64,000 nucleotides of DNA, taken from Tibeticola sediminis (GTDB lineage Bacteria; Pseudomonadota; Gammaproteobacteria; Burkholderiales; Burkholderiaceae_C). The notes under the pieces are model-generated. The model was not told where the DNA came from, did no database searches, and saw only the letters and a list, made by a program, of their open reading frames with translations. The stretch covers positions 558,001-622,000 of the forward strand of contig NZ_RKQL01000001.1 of assembly GCF_003843835.1 (NCBI RefSeq), written 5' to 3'. Positions 1 to 6,738 of this stretch are shown piece by piece. Made by a program: the position numbers and the translations under genes. The number at the start of each line of letters is the position of its first letter. Position 1 is the first letter of the stretch.

Positions 1-108
1 GGGCGGTCCGCTGGCACAACCGGCGAGCAAGAGGCCGAACAACAGCCCCAGCCCGCCGCGACGCACGCTCGACGGCAGAGGCGGGAGCAGAAACGCTGCG
101 GACCTCAT
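1..108 (-). CDS. ABC-type transport auxiliary lipoprotein, N-terminus only (cut by window edge)
   Basis: Only the first 36 codons are in the window. They read as a lipoprotein signal peptide: an Arg pair, a Leu/Gly-rich hydrophobic run, and a lipobox LLAGC with the acylated Cys at about residue 31. The ATG overlaps the stop of the upstream MCE gene in an ATGA tetranucleotide, so the two are translationally coupled. In Mla/Pqi-type operons the gene after the MCE protein commonly encodes an outer-membrane lipoprotein of the PqiC/ABC-auxiliary family. That identity is inferred from position and the lipobox, because the mature domain is not visible. Confidence 0.7.
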   Translation of the reverse strand, partial: MRSAAFLLPPLPSSVRRGGLGLLFGLLLAGCASGPP

Positions 109-1094
109 GGCAGCCGCAGCTCCGGGTTGCGCGCAAACGGCCATTTGCGGTTGATTTCGTTCATCAAGTCTTCGACCCGCCGCAGGTTGCTCTCGACCTC
201 GGCGCGCAGCGCACCCAAATCGGCCGTGCCTTCCTTCGCGTTGGCGGCGACGGCTTCGACCTGGGTCAGCACGGCGTCAAGTTTTTTGAGGCTAGCGCGG
301 GTGTCAGCCAGCAGGCCGGAGACCTCGTCCACCGCCCCCCGCGAGGCGTTGACCAGCCCGCGCTCGCCGAATACCTGGGCGTCCGCCTTGGCGCCCAGCC
401 CGTCGAGGCGCGCAAGCAGTGCGTTGGTGCGGTCCAGCGTGGTGAGCAGCCGGCGCGCATCGGCCTCGTTGCCGAACAGCACACCCAGCGCACCGCTCGG
501 GCCTTTGATGCGGCCGGTAATCTCATGCACATCGGCAAGCGTCTGCGCCAGGGGCGCGTCGTGCGCCGTGAGCGCACGCACATTGGCGAGCAGGTCGCGC
601 ACGTCGCTGAGCAGCCGCGGGATCTGGGCGTTCGCGTCGCCGATGAGCAGTTCGCGCTCGGCGCCGTCGGGCAGCGGGGCAGCGCCGACCATGCCGGTGT
701 AGGCGCGCAGCTTGGCGCCGCCGACCAAGCCACGTTCGAGCGTGAAGACGCTGGTTTCGCGCAGCCAATGCGCGTCCTTGCGCGCCACGTCGACGAGGAT
801 GCGCACCCGGCCGCTGGGCGCGAGCTCGATCCGGCTCACACGCCCGAGCGGAAAGCCCGCAAACGTCATGTCCATGCCGATGCTCACACCCTCGGAGTCA
901 TCGGCGACCAGCACGACCCGCTGCGTTTGCTCAAACACACCGCGGGCATAGAGCAAATAAAGCACCGAGGCGACGACGAGCGCCAGCACCGCCAGCACCA
1001 ACCAGCGCGCACGGCGCGCGAGCCGCGGATCCGGCGCGGCCAGATCCGCGGCCGCAACACTTTCGTTCGATGAAGGCAAAGACGAGGACATCAA
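105..1094 (-). CDS. MCE (MlaD-type) domain protein of a lipid ABC transporter
   Basis: Membrane-anchored periplasmic substrate-binding subunit of an Mla/MCE lipid transporter, 329 residues. A short cytoplasmic N-terminus is followed by one transmembrane helix at about residues 31-50. The MCE domain follows at about 55-135 and contains VSIGMDMTFAGFPLGRVSRI, the usual GL-type beta-barrel signature. The remaining 190 residues are largely helical with heptad-like Leu spacing, as in MCE proteins that form a tunnel. Two Met codons begin the reading frame and either could be used. The gene overlaps the permease upstream and the lipoprotein downstream by 4 bp each. The family moves phospholipids or other hydrophobic molecules between membranes; the substrate here is not evident. 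Confidence 0.88.
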   Translation of the reverse strand: MMSSSLPSSNESVAAADLAAPDPRLARRARWLVLAVLALVVASVLYLLYARGVFEQTQRVVLVADDSEGVSIGMDMTFAGFPLGRVSRIELAPSGRVRILVDVARKDAHWLRETSVFTLERGLVGGAKLRAYTGMVGAAPLPDGAERELLIGDANAQIPRLLSDVRDLLANVRALTAHDAPLAQTLADVHEITGRIKGPSGALGVLFGNEADARRLLTTLDRTNALLARLDGLGAKADAQVFGERGLVNASRGAVDEVSGLLADTRASLKKLDAVLTQVEAVAANAKEGTADLGALRAEVESNLRRVEDLMNEINRKWPFARNPELRLP

Positions 1095-1873
1095 GCGTAG
1101 TTGACCATGAGCGAGCCGATTTCGATCAGCAAGATCAGTAAGAACATGCGCACGAGACTACCCACTTCAGAGAGTACGCCCGCGTTCCTGGAGCCGGCGA
1201 TCCGCAAGGCCGACACCACGGGAACCAGCGAAACGCTCAAGCTGAGCGCGAGCGTCTTGAGCACGAACACCAGCGACACCGCCGGCGTGAATACCTGGCC
1301 GACCTTGCGGGTGTAGGCCGGCAGCGCGGCCAGCGTGAAACCGTGCACGACCAGATAGGCCAGCACCAGCGACACCGCGCAGCTCACCGCCGCGAGCGCC
1401 ACCACCGCGAACACCCCGCCCACGACCCGCGGCGCCCCTTCGACCGCGAGCGGATCGCGCCCCTCGCGGCGCCAGGCGGCGAGCCGCTCGGGTGTGATTT
1501 GCGCTGCAAGCCGCACGCCTTCGGGCAACGTGATGCGTACCGCCACCGCCAGCGCGGCAATAAGCGGGATGAGCTCGAGCACCAGCACGCGCACCACCAT
1601 GTCGAGCGCGTAGCGGTTCAAGCCGTAGCTCGCTGCGGTGACGACGACGATGCGGATCAACACCAAAGAGCCCACGGCTACGAGCACCGTGAACCAAGCC
1701 AACAGCGGCCCCGTGCCCAGCGCAATCTGCCGCACCAGCGTCGCGCGCACCGCCGGGTCGCGGTAGGTGGAAGGGCTCAAAGCCAACACTAGCACGAACG
1801 CAGCCAGCCGCAGCGACGCCCACGCAGCGCGCACGCGCTGCGACCCAAGCTGCAGGGCGGTCTGGTGCTTCAT
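1091..1873 (-). CDS. MlaE-type ABC transporter permease
   Basis: Inner-membrane permease of the same lipid ABC transporter, about 260 residues. Several hydrophobic segments cover most of the protein, and the C-terminal stretch with SALRIAGSRNAGVLSEVGSL resembles the MlaE family. There is no N-terminal STAS domain. I placed the start at the second in-frame ATG; the first lies 24 bp upstream, and neither has a clear Shine-Dalgarno sequence. The reading frame stays open further upstream through a dispersed repeat, but that extension is repeat-derived. No ATP-binding (MlaF-like) gene lies between this gene and the MCE gene or upstream of it, where queG is found on the same strand. The ATPase must be encoded past the window edge or elsewhere. 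Confidence 0.82.
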   Translation of the reverse strand: MKHQTALQLGSQRVRAAWASLRLAAFVLVLALSPSTYRDPAVRATLVRQIALGTGPLLAWFTVLVAVGSLVLIRIVVVTAASYGLNRYALDMVVRVLVLELIPLIAALAVAVRITLPEGVRLAAQITPERLAAWRREGRDPLAVEGAPRVVGGVFAVVALAAVSCAVSLVLAYLVVHGFTLAALPAYTRKVGQVFTPAVSLVFVLKTLALSLSVSLVPVVSALRIAGSRNAGVLSEVGSLVRMFLLILLIEIGSLMVNYA

Positions 1874-1957
1874 GGATGGATCATAGGGCAAGGTCATCGG
1901 ACAGCCCGGTCTGCCACCGAGGCACGCTCACCGCCCGAGCCCGCTTACGACTGCAAA

Positions 1958-2118
1958 GGCAACGCTGAATAAGTTCCCGCGATGGCGCGCGCCCGGCCGC
2001 GGGATGGGATGCGAGGCGAAAACCGCAGCCATAGCCGTAGCTATGGCGAGGATTTGCAACGAAGCAGACCGCCCGCACCCGGGATGCGCGACGCGCGAGG
2101 GACTTGTTCAGCGTTGCC
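1958..2118. repeat. Dispersed repeat, copy A (MITE-like, 161 bp)
   Basis: The ends form a terminal inverted repeat of about 20 bp (GGCAACGCTGAATAAGTTCC and its near-complement). The middle holds a perfect hairpin, CCATAGC-CGTA-GCTATGG, at 2029-2046. The element is nearly identical over its length to the copy at 59494-59653, and its core matches part of the element at 6313-6557. It lies between queG and the permease gene and supplies the last codons of queG. A possible 4-bp CAAA duplication flanks it, which is too short to be conclusive. No coding capacity is apparent. Confidence 0.85.
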
Positions 2119-3204
2119 CAAAGCCCAGACCACATGCTCGCGCACGAGCGCGCTCGGGTGGCTCTGCCAGCGCTGCAGTGCGAGGCGCAAGGCCTCGGCC
2201 TCGGGCGCGCGGGGCTGCGCACGCAAAGCGTTGCCGGCAGCGACGGCCAGATTGCGCAGCCAGCGCACATGGCCGATGCGGCGGATGGCACTGCCTTCCG
2301 TGCGGCGCAAAAACTCGGCCTCGTCCCAGCCGAGCAGCGTCGTGATGGACGCGCCCGCAAAGCCGGGGCGCGGGTCGAAATCCGCCAGCATCGAGGGCTG
2401 CGCAAACTTGTTCCAGGGGCAGACCAGTTGGCAGTCGTCGCAGCCATAGATGCGGTTGCCCATCTGAACGCGCAACTCGGGCGGAATTGGGCCGTCGTGC
2501 TCGATGGTGAGGTAGGAGATACAGCGGCGGGCATCGAGCCGACCCGGCGCCAGAATAGCCTGCGTCGGGCAGACATCGATGCAGGCCCGGCAGCGGCCGC
2601 AGTGGGCACGGACCGGTTCGGTCACGGGCAAGGCAAGGTCGAGGTAAATCTCGCCCAGAAAGAACATCGAACCGGCGTCGCGGCTCAGGGCCAGCGTGTG
2701 TTTGCCGCGCCAGCCCAGACCGCTGCGCGTCGCCAGTTCGACCTCGAGCACCGGCGCCGAGTCGCAGAACACGCGGTACCCAAACGGGCCGATCACCTCG
2801 CCGATGCGCGTGGCCAGCGCCTGCAGCCGCGCGCGCAGCACCTTGTGGTAGTCGCGCCCCCGGGCATAGACCGACACCACGGCTTCCTGCGGCTGCGCCA
2901 GCCGCGCGCGCTCGGCTGCAGCCCAGCCGGCGGTCGTGCCCCGCGGCAAGTAGTCGAGCCGCGCGGTGAGTACGCGCACGGTGCCGGGCACCAGCTCTGC
3001 CGGGCGGGCGCGCTTGAGGCCATGCGCGGCCATGTAGTGCATCCCGCCGTGGAACCCGGCGGCAAGCCACGCACTCAAACCCGGCTCGGCATGGCGTAAA
3101 TCGACGTCGCTCACGCCAATTTGGGACAATCCCAGCGCCCGCGCCCAAGCGCGGATCTGCTCGAGCAGCCGATGAGGATCGATCTGAGTACCACTGAAGC
3201 CCAC
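2041..3204 (-). CDS. queG: Epoxyqueuosine reductase
   Basis: Cobalamin-dependent iron-sulfur enzyme that reduces epoxyqueuosine to queuosine at the wobble base of tRNA; cytoplasmic. Two ferredoxin-like [4Fe-4S] motifs are visible: CGRCRACIDVCP near residue 200 and CDDCQLVCPW near residue 253, the arrangement typical of QueG. The frame stays open well upstream, but homology begins near IDPHRLLEQIRAW. The best start is a GTG six codons upstream, 24 bp from the divergent tsaE start. The last 25 residues and the stop codon lie inside dispersed repeat copy A, so the native C-terminus appears to have been replaced. With about 387 residues it is slightly longer than usual for the family. Confidence 0.93.
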   Translation of the reverse strand: MGFSGTQIDPHRLLEQIRAWARALGLSQIGVSDVDLRHAEPGLSAWLAAGFHGGMHYMAAHGLKRARPAELVPGTVRVLTARLDYLPRGTTAGWAAAERARLAQPQEAVVSVYARGRDYHKVLRARLQALATRIGEVIGPFGYRVFCDSAPVLEVELATRSGLGWRGKHTLALSRDAGSMFFLGEIYLDLALPVTEPVRAHCGRCRACIDVCPTQAILAPGRLDARRCISYLTIEHDGPIPPELRVQMGNRIYGCDDCQLVCPWNKFAQPSMLADFDPRPGFAGASITTLLGWDEAEFLRRTEGSAIRRIGHVRWLRNLAVAAGNALRAQPRAPEAEALRLALQRWQSHPSALVREHVVWALGNAEQVPRASRIPGAGGLLRCKSSP

Positions 3205-3228
3205 TGCCGCATTGTAGAAAGGCCCGTC

Positions 3229-3744
3229 ATGCCCCCCCTGCGCCTGCGCGTGCCCAACGAAGCCGCCCTTGCCGCCTTGGCCGAACGGCTCGCGCAGAGC
3301 GATGCCATCGAGAATGCCTCGATCGAATTGCAGGGCGACCTCGGCGCGGGCAAGACCACGTTCGTGCGCCACCTGCTGCGTGCGCTGGGCGTCACGGGCC
3401 GGATCAAAAGCCCGACCTATGCCGTGGTGGAAAGCTACCGCGCGCAGCGGCCGCAGGGGGATCGAGCCGTCGATGTCTGGCATTTCGACTACTACCGCCT
3501 GTCGGACCCGCGCGAGTGGGAAGACGCCGGCTTTCGTGACCTCTACGCGAGCCCCGGACTCAAGCTGGCCGAATGGCCCGAGCGGGTCGCGGCGGTCGCG
3601 CCCCGGCCCGACTGCGTGCTGCGCCTCTCGCCGGTCGAAGCAGCCGAAGACGCGCGCTGCCTGGAAGCGACGGCCCACACACCCACGGGCGAGCGGCTGC
3701 TCGCCGCGCTCGGTGCAGACCCTGCGCCTCCCTCGCCGTGCTGA
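3229..3744 (+). CDS. tsaE: tRNA threonylcarbamoyladenosine biosynthesis ATPase TsaE
   Basis: ATPase partner of TsaB and TsaD in making t6A at position 37 of ANN-decoding tRNAs. The Walker A motif GDLGAGKTT lies at residues 36-44, followed by the family-typical IKSPTYAVVE and the WHFDYYRL segment. Product is 171 residues. I chose the ATG of MPPLRLRVPN; an open frame extends 36 codons upstream but overlaps the start of divergent queG. The stop is 4 bp before the amiC start, so the two form an operon. The order queG - tsaE - amidase is widespread in proteobacteria. The partner gene tsaD is also in this window, 41 kb away. Confidence 0.95.
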   Translation: MPPLRLRVPNEAALAALAERLAQSDAIENASIELQGDLGAGKTTFVRHLLRALGVTGRIKSPTYAVVESYRAQRPQGDRAVDVWHFDYYRLSDPREWEDAGFRDLYASPGLKLAEWPERVAAVAPRPDCVLRLSPVEAAEDARCLEATAHTPTGERLLAALGADPAPPSPC

Positions 3745-3748
3745 CGCC

Positions 3749-5245
3749 ATGACCCCAGGCACACCCATCGCAGAGACCGCGCCCCACGGCCTGAGCCGCC
3801 GGCACTGGCTGCAGGCCGGCGCGGTCGTGCTGCTGCTCGGGCCGCTCCAAATCGCGCGCGGGGCCACGATCCTCGCGGTTCGGGTATGGCCCGCGCCCGA
3901 CTACAGCCGCGTCACCCTCGAGAGCGACGAGCCGCTCAAAGCGCGCTCGTTCTTCGTGGCCGATCCGCCGCGGCTCGCGGTCGACATCGAGGGCATCGAC
4001 CTCAGTGCGGAACTGCGGGAATTGGTTGCCAAAGTGCGGGCCGACGACCCCAACATTGCCGGCATACGGGTCGGACAGAACGCGCCTTCGGTCGTGCGGC
4101 TGGTGGTCGATCTCAAACACCCGGCCGAGCCCCAGGTGTTCAACCTACCCCCGGTGGCTGCCTACCGCCATCGGCTGGTGTTCGACCTCTACCCCAAGCA
4201 GCCGCCCGATCCCTTGCTGGCCCTGCTCGAAGCGCGACAACGCGAAAAAGCCCGGCCCGCCCCACCGGTCACCGCGCCCGCCGAGACCGCTGCGGCCGAC
4301 CCCCTGGGTGAACTCCTCGCGCGCCAAGGACACGTGCCCGCGGTACCGAACGAGGCCACCCGCAGCGCGCCCGCCGCCAGCGGCAGCGGTGCCAGCAGCC
4401 GCCGCTACCCCGAAGCCAAGCCCGAGCCCGGTCCGGTCACTCCTCTTTTCGGAGCAATCGAGCCCCAAAACAAGCCGGCGATCAACCGAAAAAGCTATAA
4501 ATCGGTGCTCGAGGAGCCAACCGAGCGCCTCATCATCGTCGCGCTCGATCCAGGCCACGGCGGCGAAGACCCCGGCGCCATCGGCCCCAACGGCACGCGC
4601 GAGAAGGACGTCGTGCTGCGCATCGCCGAGCGGCTGCGCGCGCGCATCGACGCCACCACGCTCAAGGGCAATCCGATGCGCGCCTTCCTCACGCGCGACG
4701 CCGACTACTTCGTGCCGCTGCACATGCGCGTGCAAAAAGCGCGGCGCGTGCAAGCCGACCTGTTCGTGAGCATCCACGCCGACGCGTTCTACACGCCGCA
4801 AGCGCGCGGCGCGAGCGTGTTTGCGCTGAGCCAAGGCGCGGCGTCGAGCGCGGCTGCGCGCTGGATGGCCAGCCAGGAAAACCGCGCCGACCAGATCGGC
4901 GGCGTCAACATCGCCACCCAAGACGTCCACCTCAAGCGCGCCCTGTTCGACATGAGCACCACCGCGCAAATCAAAGACAGCCTCACCCTCGGCAACGCGA
5001 TGCTGCGCGAAATCGGCCAAGTCGGGCGGCTGCACAAAGCCAGCGTCGAGCAGGCCGGGTTCGCCGTGCTCAAAGCGCCCGACATCCCCAGCGTGCTGGT
5101 GGAAACCGCCTTCATCAGCAACCCCGAGGAAGAGGCCCGCCTGCGCACCGATGCCTACCAAGAAGCGCTCGCCGACGCGCTCATGCGTGGCATCCGCGCC
5201 TATTTCGCGCGCAACCCGCCGCTGGCGCGCAGCCGCACACTTTGA
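3749..5245 (+). CDS. amiC: N-acetylmuramoyl-L-alanine amidase (AmiC type)
   Basis: Periplasmic zinc amidase that cleaves septal peptidoglycan during daughter-cell separation; 498 residues. The N-terminus carries SRRHWLQAG followed by a hydrophobic run, a plausible twin-arginine signal, fitting the Tat export known for E. coli AmiA and AmiC. An AMIN domain occupies about residues 35-140. A Pro/Ala-rich linker follows, and the Amidase_3 domain spans about 260-495, with LDPGHGGEDPGA (first zinc ligand), FVSIHADAF (second) and VLVETAFISN (catalytic Glu). The linker contains a small AT-rich patch near 4494-4510 that faintly resembles the 20-bp micro-repeat seen elsewhere in the window. Confidence 0.94.
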   Translation: MTPGTPIAETAPHGLSRRHWLQAGAVVLLLGPLQIARGATILAVRVWPAPDYSRVTLESDEPLKARSFFVADPPRLAVDIEGIDLSAELRELVAKVRADDPNIAGIRVGQNAPSVVRLVVDLKHPAEPQVFNLPPVAAYRHRLVFDLYPKQPPDPLLALLEARQREKARPAPPVTAPAETAAADPLGELLARQGHVPAVPNEATRSAPAASGSGASSRRYPEAKPEPGPVTPLFGAIEPQNKPAINRKSYKSVLEEPTERLIIVALDPGHGGEDPGAIGPNGTREKDVVLRIAERLRARIDATTLKGNPMRAFLTRDADYFVPLHMRVQKARRVQADLFVSIHADAFYTPQARGASVFALSQGAASSAAARWMASQENRADQIGGVNIATQDVHLKRALFDMSTTAQIKDSLTLGNAMLREIGQVGRLHKASVEQAGFAVLKAPDIPSVLVETAFISNPEEEARLRTDAYQEALADALMRGIRAYFARNPPLARSRTL

Positions 5246-5258
5246 ACGAATCTGCCCC

Positions 5259-5495
5259 ATGAACGACGCACAGCACAGCTCCGCCGAATCGCCAACCGAA
5301 CGACGCCTCACCGCGCTCGAGATCAAGGCCAGCTTCACCGACGATTTGCTCGAGCAGCTCGACGCGATCATCACCCGGCAGCAGCGCGAAATCGATGCCC
5401 TGCGCCGCGAGCTCGCCGCCCTGCGCGACTCCCTACCCGCCGACAACCCGGCGACGCCGCGCAGCCTGCTCGACGAGCGGCCGCCGCATTACTGA
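5259..5495 (+). CDS. slyX: SlyX family protein
   Basis: Small cytoplasmic coiled-coil protein of 78 residues. The sequence has a heptad-rich helix (residues about 15-55, with ERRLTALEIKASF and QQREIDALRRELAAL) and ends in PPHY, the characteristic SlyX C-terminus. The start ATG is 14 bp after the amiC stop and the gene is probably co-transcribed with it. The biochemical function of SlyX is not established. A short sequence resembling the left end of the dispersed repeat follows the stop codon directly. Confidence 0.88.
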   Translation: MNDAQHSSAESPTERRLTALEIKASFTDDLLEQLDAIITRQQREIDALRRELAALRDSLPADNPATPRSLLDERPPHY

Positions 5496-5496
5496 A

Positions 5497-5535
5497 ACAA
5501 CGCTGGCGATGGCGCGTGCCGCGCTCGCCCGGGCG
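5497..5535. repeat. Possible truncated end of the dispersed repeat family
   Basis: Starting 2 bp after the slyX stop, the sequence reads ACAACGCTGGCGATGGCGCG. This matches the left end of copies A and B if about 13 bp are deleted (AACGCTG, then GATGGCGCG). It lies between the convergent slyX and DUF190 genes. The match is short and could be chance. Confidence 0.35.
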
Positions 5536-5538
5536 GCC

Positions 5539-5853
5539 TCACTCGCCCGTAGTGCCGAACTCGATGGGCGCCTTCACGTAAAACACCCGCACGCCCTCCT
5601 CGCGCAGCCGTGCGAACAGCCGCTCGGCCTCGTCGGCCGTCACGGCCATCGTGACTTCGATGGGTTGATCGGTCAGTTCAAAGAAGTGTGCGGAGTGCAG
5701 CTTGTGATCCTGCCCGAAGCCTTCGCTGCCGACGGTGAGCGTTGCGCCGCGTACACCCAGGGTCCGGGCCGTTTCAAGCAGCCACTCGCCGAGGGGCTGC
5801 TTGCCGTGCCGACGGTCTTGCTGGGTGTAGAAGGTGATTTGAAAACCGTGCAT
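5539..5853 (-). CDS. DUF190 family protein
   Basis: Predicted 104-residue cytoplasmic protein of the DUF190 family, which adopts a PII-like ferredoxin fold. It starts at ATG of MHGFQITFYTQQDRRHG and contains the family features of an N-terminal beta strand, the QPLGEWLLETARTLG helix and the EVTMAVTADEAERLF segment. It lies 37 bp downstream of crcB on the same strand. DUF190 genes recur beside crcB, and a regulatory or accessory role in fluoride efflux has been proposed on that basis. Nothing in the sequence shows a catalytic site. Confidence 0.85.
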   Translation of the reverse strand: MHGFQITFYTQQDRRHGKQPLGEWLLETARTLGVRGATLTVGSEGFGQDHKLHSAHFFELTDQPIEVTMAVTADEAERLFARLREEGVRVFYVKAPIEFGTTGE

Positions 5854-5890
5854 GGGATCCCTCCGCGTGTTGGCCCGCCGCGCCCTTCGC

Positions 5891-6277
5891 TCAGGCGCGC
5901 AGCCAAGCGACGGTCGCCATGCCCGCAACCGTCATCAAGAGTGAGCCGCCGACATGGGCGCCCACCGCCGCAGCCGCCCAGCCCAGACGCCCTTGCTGCA
6001 AGAGGCTCGTGACCTCGGCCGAAAACGTGGAAAAGGTCGTGAGCCCGCCGAGAAAGCCCGTGATGACCAACAGCCGCCACTCCGGTGCAAGCGCGCTGTA
6101 GGCCGCGAAAAAGGCCACCGCCACCCCGATCAGATAGCCGCCGAGCATATTGGCCACCCAGGTGCCCAGCGGGATCAGGGGGAAAAGCGCGTTGAGACTG
6201 ACACCCAGGCTCCAGCGCAAGACGGCGCCGGCGGATGCGCCAAGGCTGATCGCCAAGACGGAACGGAGCATGGACAC
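5891..6277 (-). CDS. crcB: Fluoride ion channel CrcB/FluC
   Basis: Small inner-membrane protein of 128 residues with four hydrophobic segments, forming a dual-topology dimeric fluoride channel. The family motif [13 protein letters not shown] (residues about 72-84), which includes the Phe and Ser residues lining the fluoride path, is intact. The conserved Asn-Gly region is also present as NMLGGYLIG. The gene is followed by the DUF190 gene. No fluoride riboswitch was recognisable upstream, so the regulation is unclear. Confidence 0.93.
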   Translation of the reverse strand: MSMLRSVLAISLGASAGAVLRWSLGVSLNALFPLIPLGTWVANMLGGYLIGVAVAFFAAYSALAPEWRLLVITGFLGGLTTFSTFSAEVTSLLQQGRLGWAAAAVGAHVGGSLLMTVAGMATVAWLRA

Positions 6278-6312
6278 GTGGGAAGGGCGCAGCGAGTCGA
6301 AATGCCGAAAAC

Positions 6313-6557
6313 TTTAACCTAAATCCGGCGGTTGGGCGCGCCCGGGCGGGTCGTCATCGGGCGCGCGGGCAAGGCGCAAACCACAGCCATGGCGTTTGCC
6401 ATGGCGAGGATTTGCAACGCCGCCCCCGTGCCCGAGGGTGGCTCGAACGGGTGCGCAGCGCTCACCCAAGCGGTGAACGGCCTCCACACCGAAAATTGTT
6501 GAAGCGTCAACACCTTGCGTTTCACGAAAAGCGGTCAACTGCCGGATTTAGGTTCAA
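6313..6557. mobile_element. MITE-like element (245 bp) with 17-bp terminal inverted repeats
   Basis: The left end TTTAACCTAAATCCGGC (6313-6329) and right end GCCGGATTTAGGTTCAA (6541-6557) are inverted repeats matching at 16 of 17 positions. The interior at about 6373-6419 carries the core hairpin CCATGGC-GTTT-GCCATGG (6387-6404) and the flanking GCGAGGATTTGCAACG, also found in repeat copies A and B, although the outer ends differ from theirs. No plausible protein is encoded. It fills most of the 437-bp gap between divergent crcB and the acyl-CoA synthetase gene. I see nothing recognisable in the remaining 157 bp before that gene. Confidence 0.75.
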
Positions 6558-6738
6558 CACGGCCGCCCAAACGTGCCATGAACATGCCAGGCGCCCGCCG
6601 TCGCACCGCGCCAGCGGGTAAGCCCTGAGTGTCGGGCGCGCCAAAAACCGCGAAAGTCTCGCCCGGCGCGCCAGCCGCCTTCGGCGCTCGCGCCCGGGCA
6701 GGTCCAAGCGCCCGATGAACCCCCATCCAGAGCCGACC

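Noticed and set aside
1954-2122. CAAA target-site duplication around repeat copy A
   Set aside because: Four bases on each side can match by chance, and copy B lacks a comparable duplication.
1881-2609. Minus-strand frame running from queG territory through the repeat into the permease start
   Set aside because: It crosses repeat copy A in a frame different from queG and shows no protein similarity; the apparent extension is due to the repeat.
6278-6345. Fluoride riboswitch in front of crcB
   Set aside because: The conserved bases of the fluoride aptamer could not be found by eye in the leader; a covariance search would be needed to exclude it firmly.
6314-6538. 74-residue and 68-residue frames inside the 245-bp element upstream of the acyl-CoA synthetase
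   Set aside because: The frames lie wholly within the repeat and its inverted-repeat ends, with no ribosome binding site and no recognisable motif.
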